Assembly (NCBI RefSeq): GCF_024809975.1
Contig: NZ_JANUDY010000003.1
Coordinates: forward strand, 1-64,000
Direction: 5' to 3'
Length of the DNA stretch: 64,000 nucleotides
From: Comamonas sp. BIGb0152
GTDB taxonomy: Bacteria; Pseudomonadota; Gammaproteobacteria; Burkholderiales; Burkholderiaceae_C
Shown here: piece after piece, positions 17,407 to 26,754 of the stretch
How positions within the stretch are numbered: position 1 is the stretch's first letter
Layout: each line of letters opens with the position of its first letter
Program-made: the position numbers and the translations under genes
The notes under the pieces: generated by a model
The model's input: only the letters and a program-made list of their open reading frames with translations
What the model was told of the DNA's origin: nothing
Database searches by the model: none

Positions 17407-18076
17407 TCCCCTTATTGCGCTAGAGCCCCCAGCTATTGACGCCTGCTGGCAGCGCATTGGTGTTCGCGGCGACCGCTCCTGCGAGCGGCTGCTCCAGCAT
17501 GTTCATTGCCATAACTGCGAGCGCTATGCCGAGGCTGCCGCTCTGCTGCTCGATCGGCATGAGCTGAACCTGGAGACGGTGGACGAGGCTTCGTTCATGG
17601 AGGACCAGCAACCTGACCCGCTGGCTGATGGCGAGACACTGTCGGTCCTGATCTTTCGCATTGGGCAAAACTGGTTGGCTCTGCCTTCAACGCTTTTGCT
17701 AGAAGTAGCGTTGCCCGTGCCCGTTCACGGACTGCCTTACCCCCGCAACCGTTCACTGCGCGGACTGTGCAATGTGCGGGGAACCTTGGTTCCCTGTATG
17801 GCACTTGACCTGGTATTGGGCCTGACCACCGAGACCACGCCGCAAGACCGGCCCCACATGCTGATACTGGACACACCGGGTGGCCCACTGGTGACGGAGG
17901 TTCAGACGGTGGAAGGCATATACGCGATTCCACTTGCCAAGCTGCAAAAGACCGGCCATGCCAGTGGCCTTGCGGTCAGCCAGTTAGCCTCTGCGGTGAT
18001 GCAGTGGCGGCAGCGCAGCATCACGGTGCTCCATGCTGATCGCCTGTTGCAAGCCTTGTCCAGGAGCCTTAGATGA
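17390..18076 (+). CDS. wspD: Second CheW-like coupling protein
   Basis: The protein is 228 aa. The N-terminal extension has ACWQRIGVRGDRSCERL and a CHNCERY segment. A CheW domain follows (VLIFRIGQNWLALPSTLLLEVALP, GLCNVRGTLVPCMALDL). The extension and length match WspD, which with WspB forms the receptor-kinase array. It is translated in another frame over the last 17 nt of wspC. Confidence 0.9.
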   Translation: MPASPDPLIALEPPAIDACWQRIGVRGDRSCERLLQHVHCHNCERYAEAAALLLDRHELNLETVDEASFMEDQQPDPLADGETLSVLIFRIGQNWLALPSTLLLEVALPVPVHGLPYPRNRSLRGLCNVRGTLVPCMALDLVLGLTTETTPQDRPHMLILDTPGGPLVTEVQTVEGIYAIPLAKLQKTGHASGLAVSQLASAVMQWRQRSITVLHADRLLQALSRSLR

Positions 18077-18131
18077 TCCAACAAGCAACAGCGCTGGCAC
18101 ATCTCGCGATGTATGGACCAAAGGTCAAGCC

Positions 18132-20354
18132 ATGAGCCTTGATGCCTACAAAGACAGCTCCATGCTGGAGTTGTTCCGTCAAGAAGCGCAGGCACAAACC
18201 CAGGTCATGGATACCTGCCTGCTGGTACTTGAGCGTGAGCCTACCGATCCCGCGCAGCTGGAGGCCTGCATGCGCGCAGCGCATTCACTCAAAGGTGCGG
18301 CACGCATTGTCGGCTTGGATGTCGCTGTGACATTGGCCCATGGGATGGAGGACTTGCTAGTCTGGGCCCAGAGCGGCAAGGTCCGCCTGAGCACCACACG
18401 CATCGATGCCCTGCTACGCGCTTCAGACGCATTGCGGCAGTTGAGTGAAGGGATCAGCGTGCAAGGGCTGCCTGCGCTGCAAGCAATCCTGGCAGAAGAT
18501 ACACAGCAAGATGCGCCGGCACCAGAGGCCATGCCGGACTTCACGCCGGCCTTGCCGGAAGAAGTCTCCCCCATTGAGACCAACGAGCCCGAGCCCGCCG
18601 GTGAACTGCATGACCGTATCCTGCGGGTGTCAGCCGAACGCCTGGACCATCTGCTCGATCTGGCGGGACGCTCACTGGTGGCTGCACAGCGCACCAAGTC
18701 CCTTGGCCAAGAGTTGGCACAGCTCAAACGGCTGCAAGACCATCTTGATCGATCCCTGCATGGGTTGCGCGATGCGCTGCTGGGGCAGGAGCTACCGCCT
18801 CGTGCCAAGTCCTTGCTATCCGATGTGAACCACTGGACGCTGGAAGCCAAAAGCCAGTTGCAACAACACACAGCGGCTTTCGACAGCTTTGGCTGGGCCT
18901 TTGAGCAGCGCAGCCAGCGCATGTATGACACCGTATTGGCATCGCGCATGCGCCCCTGTGCGGATCTGATGGCAGGCAAGGCGCGCATGGTGCGTGAGCT
19001 GAGTCGCAGTCTTGGCAAAGAGGTATGGCTGAATCTGGAGGGCGAAGAGATACAAGGCGACCGCGACGTACTGGAAACACTGGAAGCACCACTGATCCAG
19101 TTACTGCGCAACGCGGTGGACCACGGCATTGAAAGCCCCGCGCAACGGTTGGCCAGCGGCAAGCCCGCACAAGGCAACTTGGTACTGCGGGCCCGGCATG
19201 CCGCTGGGCTCCTGGTCCTTGAGCTTGAAGACGATGGAGCAGGCGTGGACCTCGCTCGTGTACGTGCCGCAGTCATCGCACGCAAGCTGGCCACCGAAGC
19301 GATGGCCCAGCACATGCTTGAGGAGGAATTGCTGGCTTTTCTGTTCCTGCCGGGTTTCAGCGTGAACGAGAAAGTCAGCGAGATCTCTGGCCGGGGGGTG
19401 GGCCTCGATGTGGTCCAGCACACGCTGCGTCAACTACGCGGTACGGTGCGCGTCCGCCAGCAACAGGGGCGAGGGACCGTGTTCCAGCTGCAACTGCCTC
19501 TGACCTTGTCGATGCTGCGCTGCTTGGTGGTGGAGATTGGCGGAGAAGCCTACGCGCTTCCGCTTGCGCAAATGGAACAGACTTTGCGTATCCCGGCGGA
19601 CGCCATCAGCATGGTGGAGGGCCAGCAACATATCTGGGTGCGCGAGCGCGCCATCGGTCTGGTCGCTGCCCACCAGCTTTTACAACTGCCGCATGGCAAA
19701 TCTGATCCGCTGGGGCTCCCAGTGGTTTTGATACCGCACCACGACCGAAGCCTTGCCATTGCGGTAGACAGGATTGTCGGCGAACAAAATCTGGCTGTCG
19801 TTCCCATCGACACCCGCCTAGGCCTGCTGCGCGGCGTGGAGGCCGGTGCCCTGCTCGATGACGGCAGTCCGGTGCTTATCGTTGATATGGATGATTTGCT
19901 GAACTCCGCTGACAAGCTATTGGGTGCAGGCCAAGTCGAACGGGTTGCACGGTTGTCCGAAGGGCCGTCACTGCGGCGCAAACGCGTATTGGTGGTGGAC
20001 GACTCGCTGACCGTGCGTGAGCTGGAGCGCAAGCTGCTCATCGGGCGCGGTTACGAGGTGACCGTGGCCGTGGATGGCATCGATGGCTGGAACATTCTGC
20101 GTGCAGAAAAATACGACCTCCTGGTAACCGATATCGACATGCCTCGCATGGATGGCATTGAGCTGGTAGGCCTGGTAAGGCGCGACGCACAACTGCAGTC
20201 CATGCCCGTGGTGGTTGTATCCTACAAAGACCGCGAGGAAGACCGCAGACGCGGCCTTGATGCGGGAGCCGACTACTACCTTGCTAAATCGAGCTTTCAC
20301 GATGAAACATTACTGGAGGCAGTACATATGCTGATCGGCGAGGCGGTTGAATGA
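18132..20354 (+). CDS. wspE: Hybrid CheA-type histidine kinase with receiver domain
   Basis: The protein is 740 aa. The HPt domain carries the phosphorylated His51 (MRAAHSLKGAARIVG). The ATPase N box is RNAVDHGIE and the G boxes are DDGAGVD and GRGVGLDVV. A CheW-like regulatory domain follows, then a C-terminal receiver (VLVVDDSLTVREL, TDIDMPRMDG). It phosphorylates WspR and, in the usual system, WspF. I chose the ATG at 18132, 55 bp after wspD. Upstream in-frame starts would overlap wspD. Confidence 0.93.
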   Translation: MSLDAYKDSSMLELFRQEAQAQTQVMDTCLLVLEREPTDPAQLEACMRAAHSLKGAARIVGLDVAVTLAHGMEDLLVWAQSGKVRLSTTRIDALLRASDALRQLSEGISVQGLPALQAILAEDTQQDAPAPEAMPDFTPALPEEVSPIETNEPEPAGELHDRILRVSAERLDHLLDLAGRSLVAAQRTKSLGQELAQLKRLQDHLDRSLHGLRDALLGQELPPRAKSLLSDVNHWTLEAKSQLQQHTAAFDSFGWAFEQRSQRMYDTVLASRMRPCADLMAGKARMVRELSRSLGKEVWLNLEGEEIQGDRDVLETLEAPLIQLLRNAVDHGIESPAQRLASGKPAQGNLVLRARHAAGLLVLELEDDGAGVDLARVRAAVIARKLATEAMAQHMLEEELLAFLFLPGFSVNEKVSEISGRGVGLDVVQHTLRQLRGTVRVRQQQGRGTVFQLQLPLTLSMLRCLVVEIGGEAYALPLAQMEQTLRIPADAISMVEGQQHIWVRERAIGLVAAHQLLQLPHGKSDPLGLPVVLIPHHDRSLAIAVDRIVGEQNLAVVPIDTRLGLLRGVEAGALLDDGSPVLIVDMDDLLNSADKLLGAGQVERVARLSEGPSLRRKRVLVVDDSLTVRELERKLLIGRGYEVTVAVDGIDGWNILRAEKYDLLVTDIDMPRMDGIELVGLVRRDAQLQSMPVVVVSYKDREEDRRRGLDAGADYYLAKSSFHDETLLEAVHMLIGEAVE

Positions 20355-21358
20355 AGCTTGGACTGATGGTTAATACCCCTGAGTTGGTGCAACGCCTCGA
20401 ACACGCTTTGGAGCCGCTGCACGACATCCACTGGGTGGCACAAGACGAGACCCAGGCCTTGCGCCTGTGTCGCGACACGCCCCCTGAGCTACTGCTGCTG
20501 CAACTGGGCACCGCCGATCGAGTGGCCTTCTCGCAACGTGTCATGAATGAGGCGCCATGCCCTTTGCTGCTGCTGGATCTGGCGTCCGAGCTCAATACCG
20601 AATGGGCATTCAATGCCTTGGGCCACGGTGCCCTTGATGTGGTGCATCTGCCCGAATTGGCGAACAGCAGCGCATTCAATCCAGCGCTGCTGCTGCGCAA
20701 GATCCAAAACATCGCCTGGCTGGCCACGCCCTCGCAGCCTGTTGCCCACCGAGCCACGCGCACGAGCGCGAAACGCGCCTGCCTGATTGCCATCGGTGCC
20801 TCCGCTGGTGGGCCCGCCACACTCAACCAGTTGCTGCGTGAACTGCCTAAAGATCTTGACGCCGCTGTGGTACTGGTTCAGCACCTGGACGACAAGTTCT
20901 CTGCGGGCATGGCCGAATGGTTGGCGCGGGAGTCCGCGCTGCCGGTGCGCCTGGTCCAGGCGGGTGAGATACCGCAGACCGGCGTGGTCTTGCTGGCAGG
21001 CCGCAATGAGCATTTGACGGTGAGCCGCCGAGGTGACCTGCAGTATTCACTCAAGCCTGACGCACAAATTTACCGCCCGTCGATCGACATTTTCTTTCAC
21101 AGCATTGCCGAGCAATGGCGAGGTGATGCCATCGGTGTGTTGCTAACGGGTATGGGGCGAGACGGGGCACATGGGCTCAAGGCCATGCGCGAGCGAGGCT
21201 TTGCCACCATTACCCAAGACCAGTCCAGCAGCGTGGTGTGGGGCATGCCCAAGGCCGCCGTTGCCATCGATGCGGCAGCGGAAGTCCTGCCTCTGGACCG
21301 CATCGCCAACCGCTTGGCCGAACTATGCCGCTGGATGGCGGTAAAGAGAAATTCATGA
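20351..21358 (+). CDS. wspF: CheB-type methylesterase with degenerate receiver
   Basis: The protein is 335 aa. The C-terminal methylesterase domain is intact: Ser151 (IGASAGGP), His178 (VQHLDD) and Asp271 (GMGRDG). The N-terminal domain has the receiver layout and the family segment GHGALDVV, but where WspF proteins carry a phosphoacceptor Asp followed by MP-x-MDG it reads [11 protein letters not shown], with Gln51. The acidic pocket near residue 8 is NTP. WspF normally demethylates WspA to reset signalling. Loss of phosphorylation control is inferred. Overlaps of 4 nt occur at both ends. Confidence 0.92.
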   Translation: MKLGLMVNTPELVQRLEHALEPLHDIHWVAQDETQALRLCRDTPPELLLLQLGTADRVAFSQRVMNEAPCPLLLLDLASELNTEWAFNALGHGALDVVHLPELANSSAFNPALLLRKIQNIAWLATPSQPVAHRATRTSAKRACLIAIGASAGGPATLNQLLRELPKDLDAAVVLVQHLDDKFSAGMAEWLARESALPVRLVQAGEIPQTGVVLLAGRNEHLTVSRRGDLQYSLKPDAQIYRPSIDIFFHSIAEQWRGDAIGVLLTGMGRDGAHGLKAMRERGFATITQDQSSSVVWGMPKAAVAIDAAAEVLPLDRIANRLAELCRWMAVKRNS

Positions 21359-22371
21359 TTCATATTCCCACTCTGGATGAAAACACCTCTGCCGGGGAGC
21401 CAGACGAGCTTGAAGTCAAAGTTCTACTCGTGGACGACCAAGCCATCATCGGCGAGGCCGTGCGGCGCATGCTGAGCCAAGAGATCGGCGTGTCTTTCCA
21501 CTACTGCGGAGACCCGAACAAAGCCATTGAAATGGCTGAACACATCCAACCGACCGTCATCCTGCAAGACCTGGTGATGCCCGGTGTTGATGGTCTGGAC
21601 TTGGTGAGCCAATATCGCAACAATCAGAAATTGCGCGACCTGCCCATCATCGTTCTGTCATCCAAGGAAGACCCGAAGATCAAGAGCCAGGCATTTGCAG
21701 TTGGGGCCAATGACTATCTCGTGAAACTGCCGGATGCAGTGGAGCTGATCGCACGTCTCCGATACCACTCCCGAGCCTATCTGGCGATGAAGCAACGCGA
21801 CCTGGCAAACCAAGCCTTGCGCCTGAGCCAACAGCAACTCCTAGAAAGCAATCTTGCGCTGCAGCGTATGACGAAACTCGACGGCTTGACTGGTTTGTCA
21901 AACCGGCGGCATTTCGATGAGCACCTGGACCTGGAATGGAAACGTGCACGGCGAGAGAAAATTGAACTCTCACTACTGATGATCGATGTCGATTTTTTCA
22001 AATCCTATAACGACAGCTTCGGCCATGTGATGGGCGACGAAACCCTGCGCAGCGTGGCCCAGGTCCTTGCACAATCCTGCTCGCGCTCCGGTGATCTGGT
22101 AGCCCGCTATGGCGGTGAAGAGTTTGCTATCATTTTGCCCAATACCTCGCAAGAAGGCGCATGCTCACTCGCCAATAGTGTGCGGTGCGCAGTCCAGGCA
22201 CTCGCCATTGCACATATTGCACCGGTAGCCGATGCCACACTGACGGTCTCCATCGGCGTTGCCACCATGGTGCCTGAGCAAGACCTCAAACCCATTGCAT
22301 TGATACAGCGCGCAGACATGGGTCTGTACCAGGCCAAAGAAAGTGGTCGAAATCGCATCGGCGTGGCCTGA
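21355..22371 (+). CDS. wspR: Diguanylate cyclase response regulator
   Basis: The protein is 338 aa. The receiver has VLLVDD and phosphoacceptor Asp72 ([10 protein letters not shown]). A helical linker follows, then a GGDEF domain with the active GGEEF at 253-257. An inhibitory-site RSGD (244-247) lies five residues before GGEEF, so product inhibition by c-di-GMP is likely. Phosphorylation by WspE raises c-di-GMP synthesis and promotes sessile growth in relatives. It is the last gene of the wsp operon and overlaps wspF by 4 nt. Confidence 0.94.
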   Translation: MIHIPTLDENTSAGEPDELEVKVLLVDDQAIIGEAVRRMLSQEIGVSFHYCGDPNKAIEMAEHIQPTVILQDLVMPGVDGLDLVSQYRNNQKLRDLPIIVLSSKEDPKIKSQAFAVGANDYLVKLPDAVELIARLRYHSRAYLAMKQRDLANQALRLSQQQLLESNLALQRMTKLDGLTGLSNRRHFDEHLDLEWKRARREKIELSLLMIDVDFFKSYNDSFGHVMGDETLRSVAQVLAQSCSRSGDLVARYGGEEFAIILPNTSQEGACSLANSVRCAVQALAIAHIAPVADATLTVSIGVATMVPEQDLKPIALIQRADMGLYQAKESGRNRIGVA

Positions 22372-22386
22372 AGAGCGCTGTTAGCC

Positions 22387-22450
22387 AGGCACTGCAAAAC
22401 CCTCGCCCATCGGATGGGCGCTGGTCGGTATGTGCCGCGACGGGTGTCTG
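22387..22450. repeat. Fragment of the MITE-like dispersed repeat
   Basis: The segment contains CACTGCAAAACCCTCGCCC and GGATGGGCGCTGGTCGG, matching the left part of the elements at 93-251 and 35853-36009. It starts 16 bp after the wspR stop and loses similarity at about 22450, so only the left end remains. Confidence 0.6.
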
Positions 22451-22489
22451 TCGTTGGAGGGGGTTTCGTTCGCGCCGCGAGGCCGTCGT

Positions 22490-22615
22490 TCTGATCGAAT
22501 CCTGGCGCAATCACTGCAACGAGGTACGTCCGCACCACACCACAGTCTGCAGTACTTCACCCCGGCTGATTTCAAGCAACAACTTCGCCAAGACCTGCAA
22601 CCCGCTGTCTTCACG
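22490..22615 (+). pseudogene. IS3-type transposase C-terminal fragment
   Basis: One frame gives LIESWRNHCNEVRPH and, after a frame change, another gives YFTPADFKQQL. In intact IS3-family OrfB proteins these are continuous (ESWRxxYNxxRPHxSLxYxTPxEF). Both a frameshift and loss of the rest are evident. With the fragment at 13555-13680, the wsp cluster has transposase debris on both sides. Nothing else is seen in 22451-22740. Confidence 0.65.
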
Positions 22616-22740
22616 TTAAAGGTATCTCTAATTAGCCAAGCAGGTCGAGGCCAGCTTTTGGCGATGGGAGTGAGTACCTGCCGCAGCAACGGGGCCGCAT
22701 CCGCCTGCTGCGGCTCGCTGCTGCCAGGCGCTCACTCCGG

Positions 22741-23916
22741 TCAAGACGCCAAAGCCCGCATCTCTGCAATCAGATCGGACTTGCCCTCAAAGCCGATGCC
22801 CGGCAGCGCTGGCAGGGTGACATAGCCGTTGTCTACCTTGACGCCATCGGGGAAGCCGCCATAGGGCTGGAACAGGTCGGGGTAGCTCTCGTTGCCGCCC
22901 AGGCCCAGACCGGCGGCGATGGCCAGCGACATCTGGTGACCGCCGTGGGGAATGCAGCGGCTGGGCGACCAGCCGTGTTCCTTGAGCATGTCCAAGGTGC
23001 GCAGGTACTCCACCAGGCCATAGCTCAGCGCGCAGTCAAACTGCAGCCAGTCGCGGTCCTTGTGCATGCCGCCGTGGCGGATCAGGTTGCGGGCATCCTG
23101 CATCGAGAACAGGTTCTCACCCGTGGCCATCGGGCCTTGGTAGACCTCGCCCAGCTTGGCCTGCAGTTCGTAGTCCAGCGGGTCACCGGCCTCTTCGTAC
23201 CAGAACAGCGGGTACTGCGACAGCGCCTTGCCGTAATCGATGGCGGTCTGCAGGTCGAAGCGGCCATTGGCATCCACGGCCAATTGCTGGCCCGGTCCCA
23301 GTATTTTCAGCACGGATTCAATGCGCTCGCAGTCCTCGGCCAAGCTAGCGCCGCCGATTTTCATCTTGACCACCGAGTAGCCACGCGCCAGGTAGCTTTC
23401 CATTTCGCGCTGAAGTGCCTCCAGGCCCTTGCCGGGGTAGTAGTAGCCGCCAGCCGCATAGACGAACACGCGCGGCTTGGGTATGCCATTGCCATAGCGT
23501 TCGGCCAGCAGCTGGAACAAGGGCTTGCCGGCGATCTTGGCCGTGGCATCCCAGACAGCCATGTCGATGGTGCCCACGGCTACCGAGCGCTCGCCGTGGC
23601 CACCGGGCTTTTCATTGATCATCATGCGGGCCCAGACCTTGTGCGGGTCCAGGTTTTCGCCAGTCTCATCGAGCAGGCTGCCGGGCTCGGCCTCCAGCAC
23701 GCGCGGGATAAAGCGCTCGCGCATCAGCGCGCCCTGCCCGTAGCGGCCATTGGAGTTAAAGCCGTAGCCAATGACAGGCTTGCCGTCGCGGATGACATCG
23801 GTGACCACGGCTACCAGGCTCAAGGTCATCTTGGAAAAATCGATGTAGGCGTTGCGGATGTCCGACTTGATGGGACGGGTGGATTCGAGGATGTTGACGA
23901 TCTTCATGGTGGTCAT
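22741..23916 (-). CDS. tarD: D-tartrate dehydratase-like enolase-superfamily enzyme
   Basis: The protein is 391 aa. It follows the D-tartrate dehydratase subgroup of the mandelate racemase group almost motif for motif: RNAYIDFSKM, MMINEKPGGHGERSVAVGT, VYAAGGYYYPGKG, VVKMKIGG with catalytic Lys184, AVDANGRF, WYEE, GENLFS and RCIPHGGHQMS with the catalytic His. Mg2+-dependent dehydration of D-tartrate to oxaloacetate is inferred from these. It is the promoter-distal gene of a four-gene operon. Confidence 0.88.
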   Translation of the reverse strand: MTTMKIVNILESTRPIKSDIRNAYIDFSKMTLSLVAVVTDVIRDGKPVIGYGFNSNGRYGQGALMRERFIPRVLEAEPGSLLDETGENLDPHKVWARMMINEKPGGHGERSVAVGTIDMAVWDATAKIAGKPLFQLLAERYGNGIPKPRVFVYAAGGYYYPGKGLEALQREMESYLARGYSVVKMKIGGASLAEDCERIESVLKILGPGQQLAVDANGRFDLQTAIDYGKALSQYPLFWYEEAGDPLDYELQAKLGEVYQGPMATGENLFSMQDARNLIRHGGMHKDRDWLQFDCALSYGLVEYLRTLDMLKEHGWSPSRCIPHGGHQMSLAIAAGLGLGGNESYPDLFQPYGGFPDGVKVDNGYVTLPALPGIGFEGKSDLIAEMRALAS

Positions 23917-23943
23917 CGGTAGTGGAAATGGGAAGATGAAATA

Positions 23944-24642
23944 TCAGCGGGCCAGGGACGAGCCACCACAGATGGCGATGTCCTGCCCGGTGATGGCGGC
24001 CGCCGCTGGAGACAGAAGAAAGCCCACCAGGGCGGCGATCTCGGCCGGCTCGATCAAGCGGCCGATGGGTGGCAGGCGCGGCGCGCTGCCGGCGCGGGCC
24101 GGGTCGTTCAACATGCCGGTCGCCGTGGCCGCTGGCGAGACCACATTGATCGTTACGCCCTGCGCAGCCACCTCGGCCGCCCAGCTGCGCGCCAGTGCAA
24201 TCAATGCCGCCTTGGTGGCCGCGTACTGGCCGCGCCCTGCCATGCCTTGCGCCACCCGGCTGCCGATAAACACCACCCGGCCCTGGCCGCGCAGCGCCAT
24301 GCCGGGCACGATGGCGTCGGCCAGGCGCGTGGCGGCACCCACATGCAGGCGCCACATCAGCGCGCCACCGTCATGGTCGAGCTGGCCCAATGGGCCCACG
24401 CGCAGCACGCCAGCGGCATGCACCAGCGCATCCACAGCGGGCAAGCCTGCAGCGGCGCGCGCAATGGCGGCGCCGTCGGTCAGATCGACCGGCACATGCG
24501 TGTAGCTGCCATGCACGATGGAGGCCTGCGCCACATCGAACCCGCTGACGCGCCAGCCGGCCGCCAGCAGCGCCTGGGCAATGGCGCGCCCGATGCCGCT
24601 GCTCGCTCCGGTCACGACCACATGGCCGGCATCACTCTGCAC
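23944..24642 (-). CDS. SDR-family oxidoreductase
   Basis: The protein is 232 aa with a Rossmann motif TGASSGIGRA near the start, an AAG segment and the active-site YAATK. I chose the GTG at 24642, which overlaps the upstream Bug gene by 11 nt. An ATG at 24705 would add 21 residues of poor-quality sequence and overlap 74 nt. The substrate is unknown; a hydroxy acid related to tartrate is possible given the neighbours. Confidence 0.8.
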   Translation of the reverse strand: MQSDAGHVVVTGASSGIGRAIAQALLAAGWRVSGFDVAQASIVHGSYTHVPVDLTDGAAIARAAAGLPAVDALVHAAGVLRVGPLGQLDHDGGALMWRLHVGAATRLADAIVPGMALRGQGRVVFIGSRVAQGMAGRGQYAATKAALIALARSWAAEVAAQGVTINVVSPAATATGMLNDPARAGSAPRLPPIGRLIEPAEIAALVGFLLSPAAAAITGQDIAICGGSSLAR

Positions 24643-25606
24643 GGATGCCCCCTTCGGTGACGATCTTCTGCGCACGCGCCATCTCGCTGCGCTGGAACTG
24701 GGCAAAGTCGTCCACGCTGCCGGGGGTGGTCAGCAGGCCCTGCTCCTTGAGCTTGGGGCCCATGTCGGCCAGGGCCTTGTTGACCTCGGCGTTCAAGCGC
24801 TGCACCAGCGCGGGCGGGGTCTTGGCAGGGGCCCAGAGGCCATACCAGCTGTAGAACTCGTAACCAGGAATGGTCTCGGACACGGTGGGCACATCCGGCA
24901 GGTTGGGTACGCGCTGGGCCGAGGTAACGGCCACCACGCGCAGCATGCCGCCTTTGTGGTACTGGAGCGAGCCGAGGATCGGGTCAATAAAGCCGTCGAT
25001 CTGCCCGCCAATCAGATCCTGAAACGCAGGCGCCGTGCCCTTGTACGGAACGATCAGGTAGTCCAGCCCGCCCGCGCGCTTGAGCAGTTCGGTGGACAGA
25101 TGGCCGGCCGAGCCAATGGAGCCCACGGCAAAGGTCATCTTGCCGGGGTTGGCCTTGCCATAGGCGATGAGCGACTTGATATCGGTCACCGGCAGGTTCT
25201 TGTTGATGGCCACCGACAGCGGTGCCTTGGCCACCAGCGCAATCGGCGCAAAATCCTGCGTGACGTTGTAGGGCACGGACTTGAGCGTCATCGGCGCCGT
25301 CACGTGGGTGGATGCGCTGAACAGCAAGGTGTAACCGTCGGCCGGGGCCCGTGCCACTGTCTCGCCGCCGATCACGCCGCTGGCGCCGGGCTTGTTCTCG
25401 ATCACCACTGGCTGGCCCATCTGCTCGGACAACTTTTGCCCCAGCATGCGGCCCACCACATCCAGGGTGCCGCCTGGTGGAAAGGGGATCACTACCCGCA
25501 CGGCCTTGTTCGGGTAGGTCTGCGCAATACCGCTGGTGGCCAGGGCCAAGGCGGCGGCGCCGATGGCGCTGCGTAGCGCGGTGCGGATGAATTGTTGGCG
25601 TTGCAT
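24632..25606 (-). CDS. Bug-family (TctC-type) periplasmic solute-binding protein
   Basis: The protein is 324 aa. A signal peptide (about 1-28, ending ATSGIAQ) is followed by YPNKAVRVVIPFPPGGTLD, ENKPGASGVIGGETVARAPADGYT and VPTVSETIPGYE. It lies upstream of tarD and the SDR gene, so a hydroxy-dicarboxylate such as tartrate is a plausible ligand. No TctAB membrane genes are adjacent. A GGAGAC site precedes the start. Confidence 0.88.
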   Translation of the reverse strand: MQRQQFIRTALRSAIGAAALALATSGIAQTYPNKAVRVVIPFPPGGTLDVVGRMLGQKLSEQMGQPVVIENKPGASGVIGGETVARAPADGYTLLFSASTHVTAPMTLKSVPYNVTQDFAPIALVAKAPLSVAINKNLPVTDIKSLIAYGKANPGKMTFAVGSIGSAGHLSTELLKRAGGLDYLIVPYKGTAPAFQDLIGGQIDGFIDPILGSLQYHKGGMLRVVAVTSAQRVPNLPDVPTVSETIPGYEFYSWYGLWAPAKTPPALVQRLNAEVNKALADMGPKLKEQGLLTTPGSVDDFAQFQRSEMARAQKIVTEGGIRAE

Positions 25607-25691
25607 GGTGTCTTGTCTCCTGTCGGCTTTTTTAGATGTCTGACCCCAGGGCGCAGGGGCTCAAAATCCCCTGCCCTACTTCAACGGCTGC

Positions 25692-26630
25692 TTAGCGCTT
25701 GAGCAGCCCGGCTTGCTTGACGGCAGCGCGCAGTACTTCGACCTCCTTCGCATTCGGCGCTTCAGTCGGTGGGCGCACGGTGGCGTCATCGATCACGCCG
25801 GCCAGGTACATGCCGCCCTTCATGCGGGCATGGGCCTCGCCGGTGGGCTCGCCACCGCCATACACGGCATCCTTGAGCGGGGTGATGATGGCCTGCACCT
25901 CCATCGCCTTCTTCAGGTCGCCCGCCTTCACCGCATTCCACAGGTCGATGATGAGTTGCGGAATAAACGTCGCAAAGCCCACCAGCGCGCCGTCCACGCC
26001 CTGCACCATCGAGGCGAGCAGGTATTCGTCGTGGCAGGTCAGGATGGCCTTGGAGGCATCGGCCTCGCGGATCGCCTGGATGTCGCGGGCGTATTTGTTC
26101 ATGTCGCGCTGGCCCACCTTGAAGGCCTGCAGATAAGGCAACTTGGCCAGATCGGCCAGCAATTGCGACGAGTAGGAGGCGCGCGTCCATGCCGGGTACA
26201 CATGGCAGACCAGGTCTGCGTTGGGGGCAGCCTGGTGAATGGCATCAAAGTACTGCAGCGCGTGGCCGGCCGTGAAGCCAAAGCGCAGCCAGTGGTGCGG
26301 GGGCATCACATCCAGCGCCACGGCGCCGGCTTCCACCGCAGCGCGGGCATGCGCTGCAGCCTCGGCCAGGCCTTCGCAGACGATGGACGAGATCACCGGC
26401 ATACGGCCCTTGAGCTCATCGGCCACAATGCGCGTCACCTCAGCGCGCTCGCCCGGCGTGAGCGAGAACACCTCGCCGGTATGGCCGTTGGTCATGATCG
26501 CCACCACCCCCTCGTGCCCCGCCAGCCAGGATGCGAGCTTGCGCAGCGCGGGCTCGTCGATGCGGTGGTCCGGGGTGAAAGGGCAAGAGATGGCAGGAAT
26601 AATTCCACGATAATTCGCGATGGCAGGCAT
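25692..26630 (-). CDS. DapA/N-acetylneuraminate lyase-family aldolase
   Basis: The protein is 312 aa and a class I aldolase/dehydratase TIM barrel. Seen are IPAISCPFTPDHRID, the TNGHTGE loop, HVYPAW with the family tyrosine, and the Schiff-base lysine in FKVGQRD. It is first in the tarD operon and divergent from a LysR gene, so a catabolic role on a hydroxy- or keto-acid is more likely than lysine synthesis. The reaction is unknown. Confidence 0.82.
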   Translation of the reverse strand: MPAIANYRGIIPAISCPFTPDHRIDEPALRKLASWLAGHEGVVAIMTNGHTGEVFSLTPGERAEVTRIVADELKGRMPVISSIVCEGLAEAAAHARAAVEAGAVALDVMPPHHWLRFGFTAGHALQYFDAIHQAAPNADLVCHVYPAWTRASYSSQLLADLAKLPYLQAFKVGQRDMNKYARDIQAIREADASKAILTCHDEYLLASMVQGVDGALVGFATFIPQLIIDLWNAVKAGDLKKAMEVQAIITPLKDAVYGGGEPTGEAHARMKGGMYLAGVIDDATVRPPTEAPNAKEVEVLRAAVKQAGLLKR

Positions 26631-26754
26631 GTTTTTTGTCTCCGTTAGGGGTGCTGGTGTTCAACGGTGTTCATCATTTCCTACTGGGTCTGTACTGTCC
26701 AATACCCGAAACGCATACAACTATCTACGAGCCAGGTAGGCTCCAAGGAACCCC

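Noticed and set aside
18033..18131. N-terminal extension of WspE
   Set aside because: The extra 33 codons overlap wspD and do not resemble an HPt N-terminus; the ATG at 18132 starts directly before the HPt helix.
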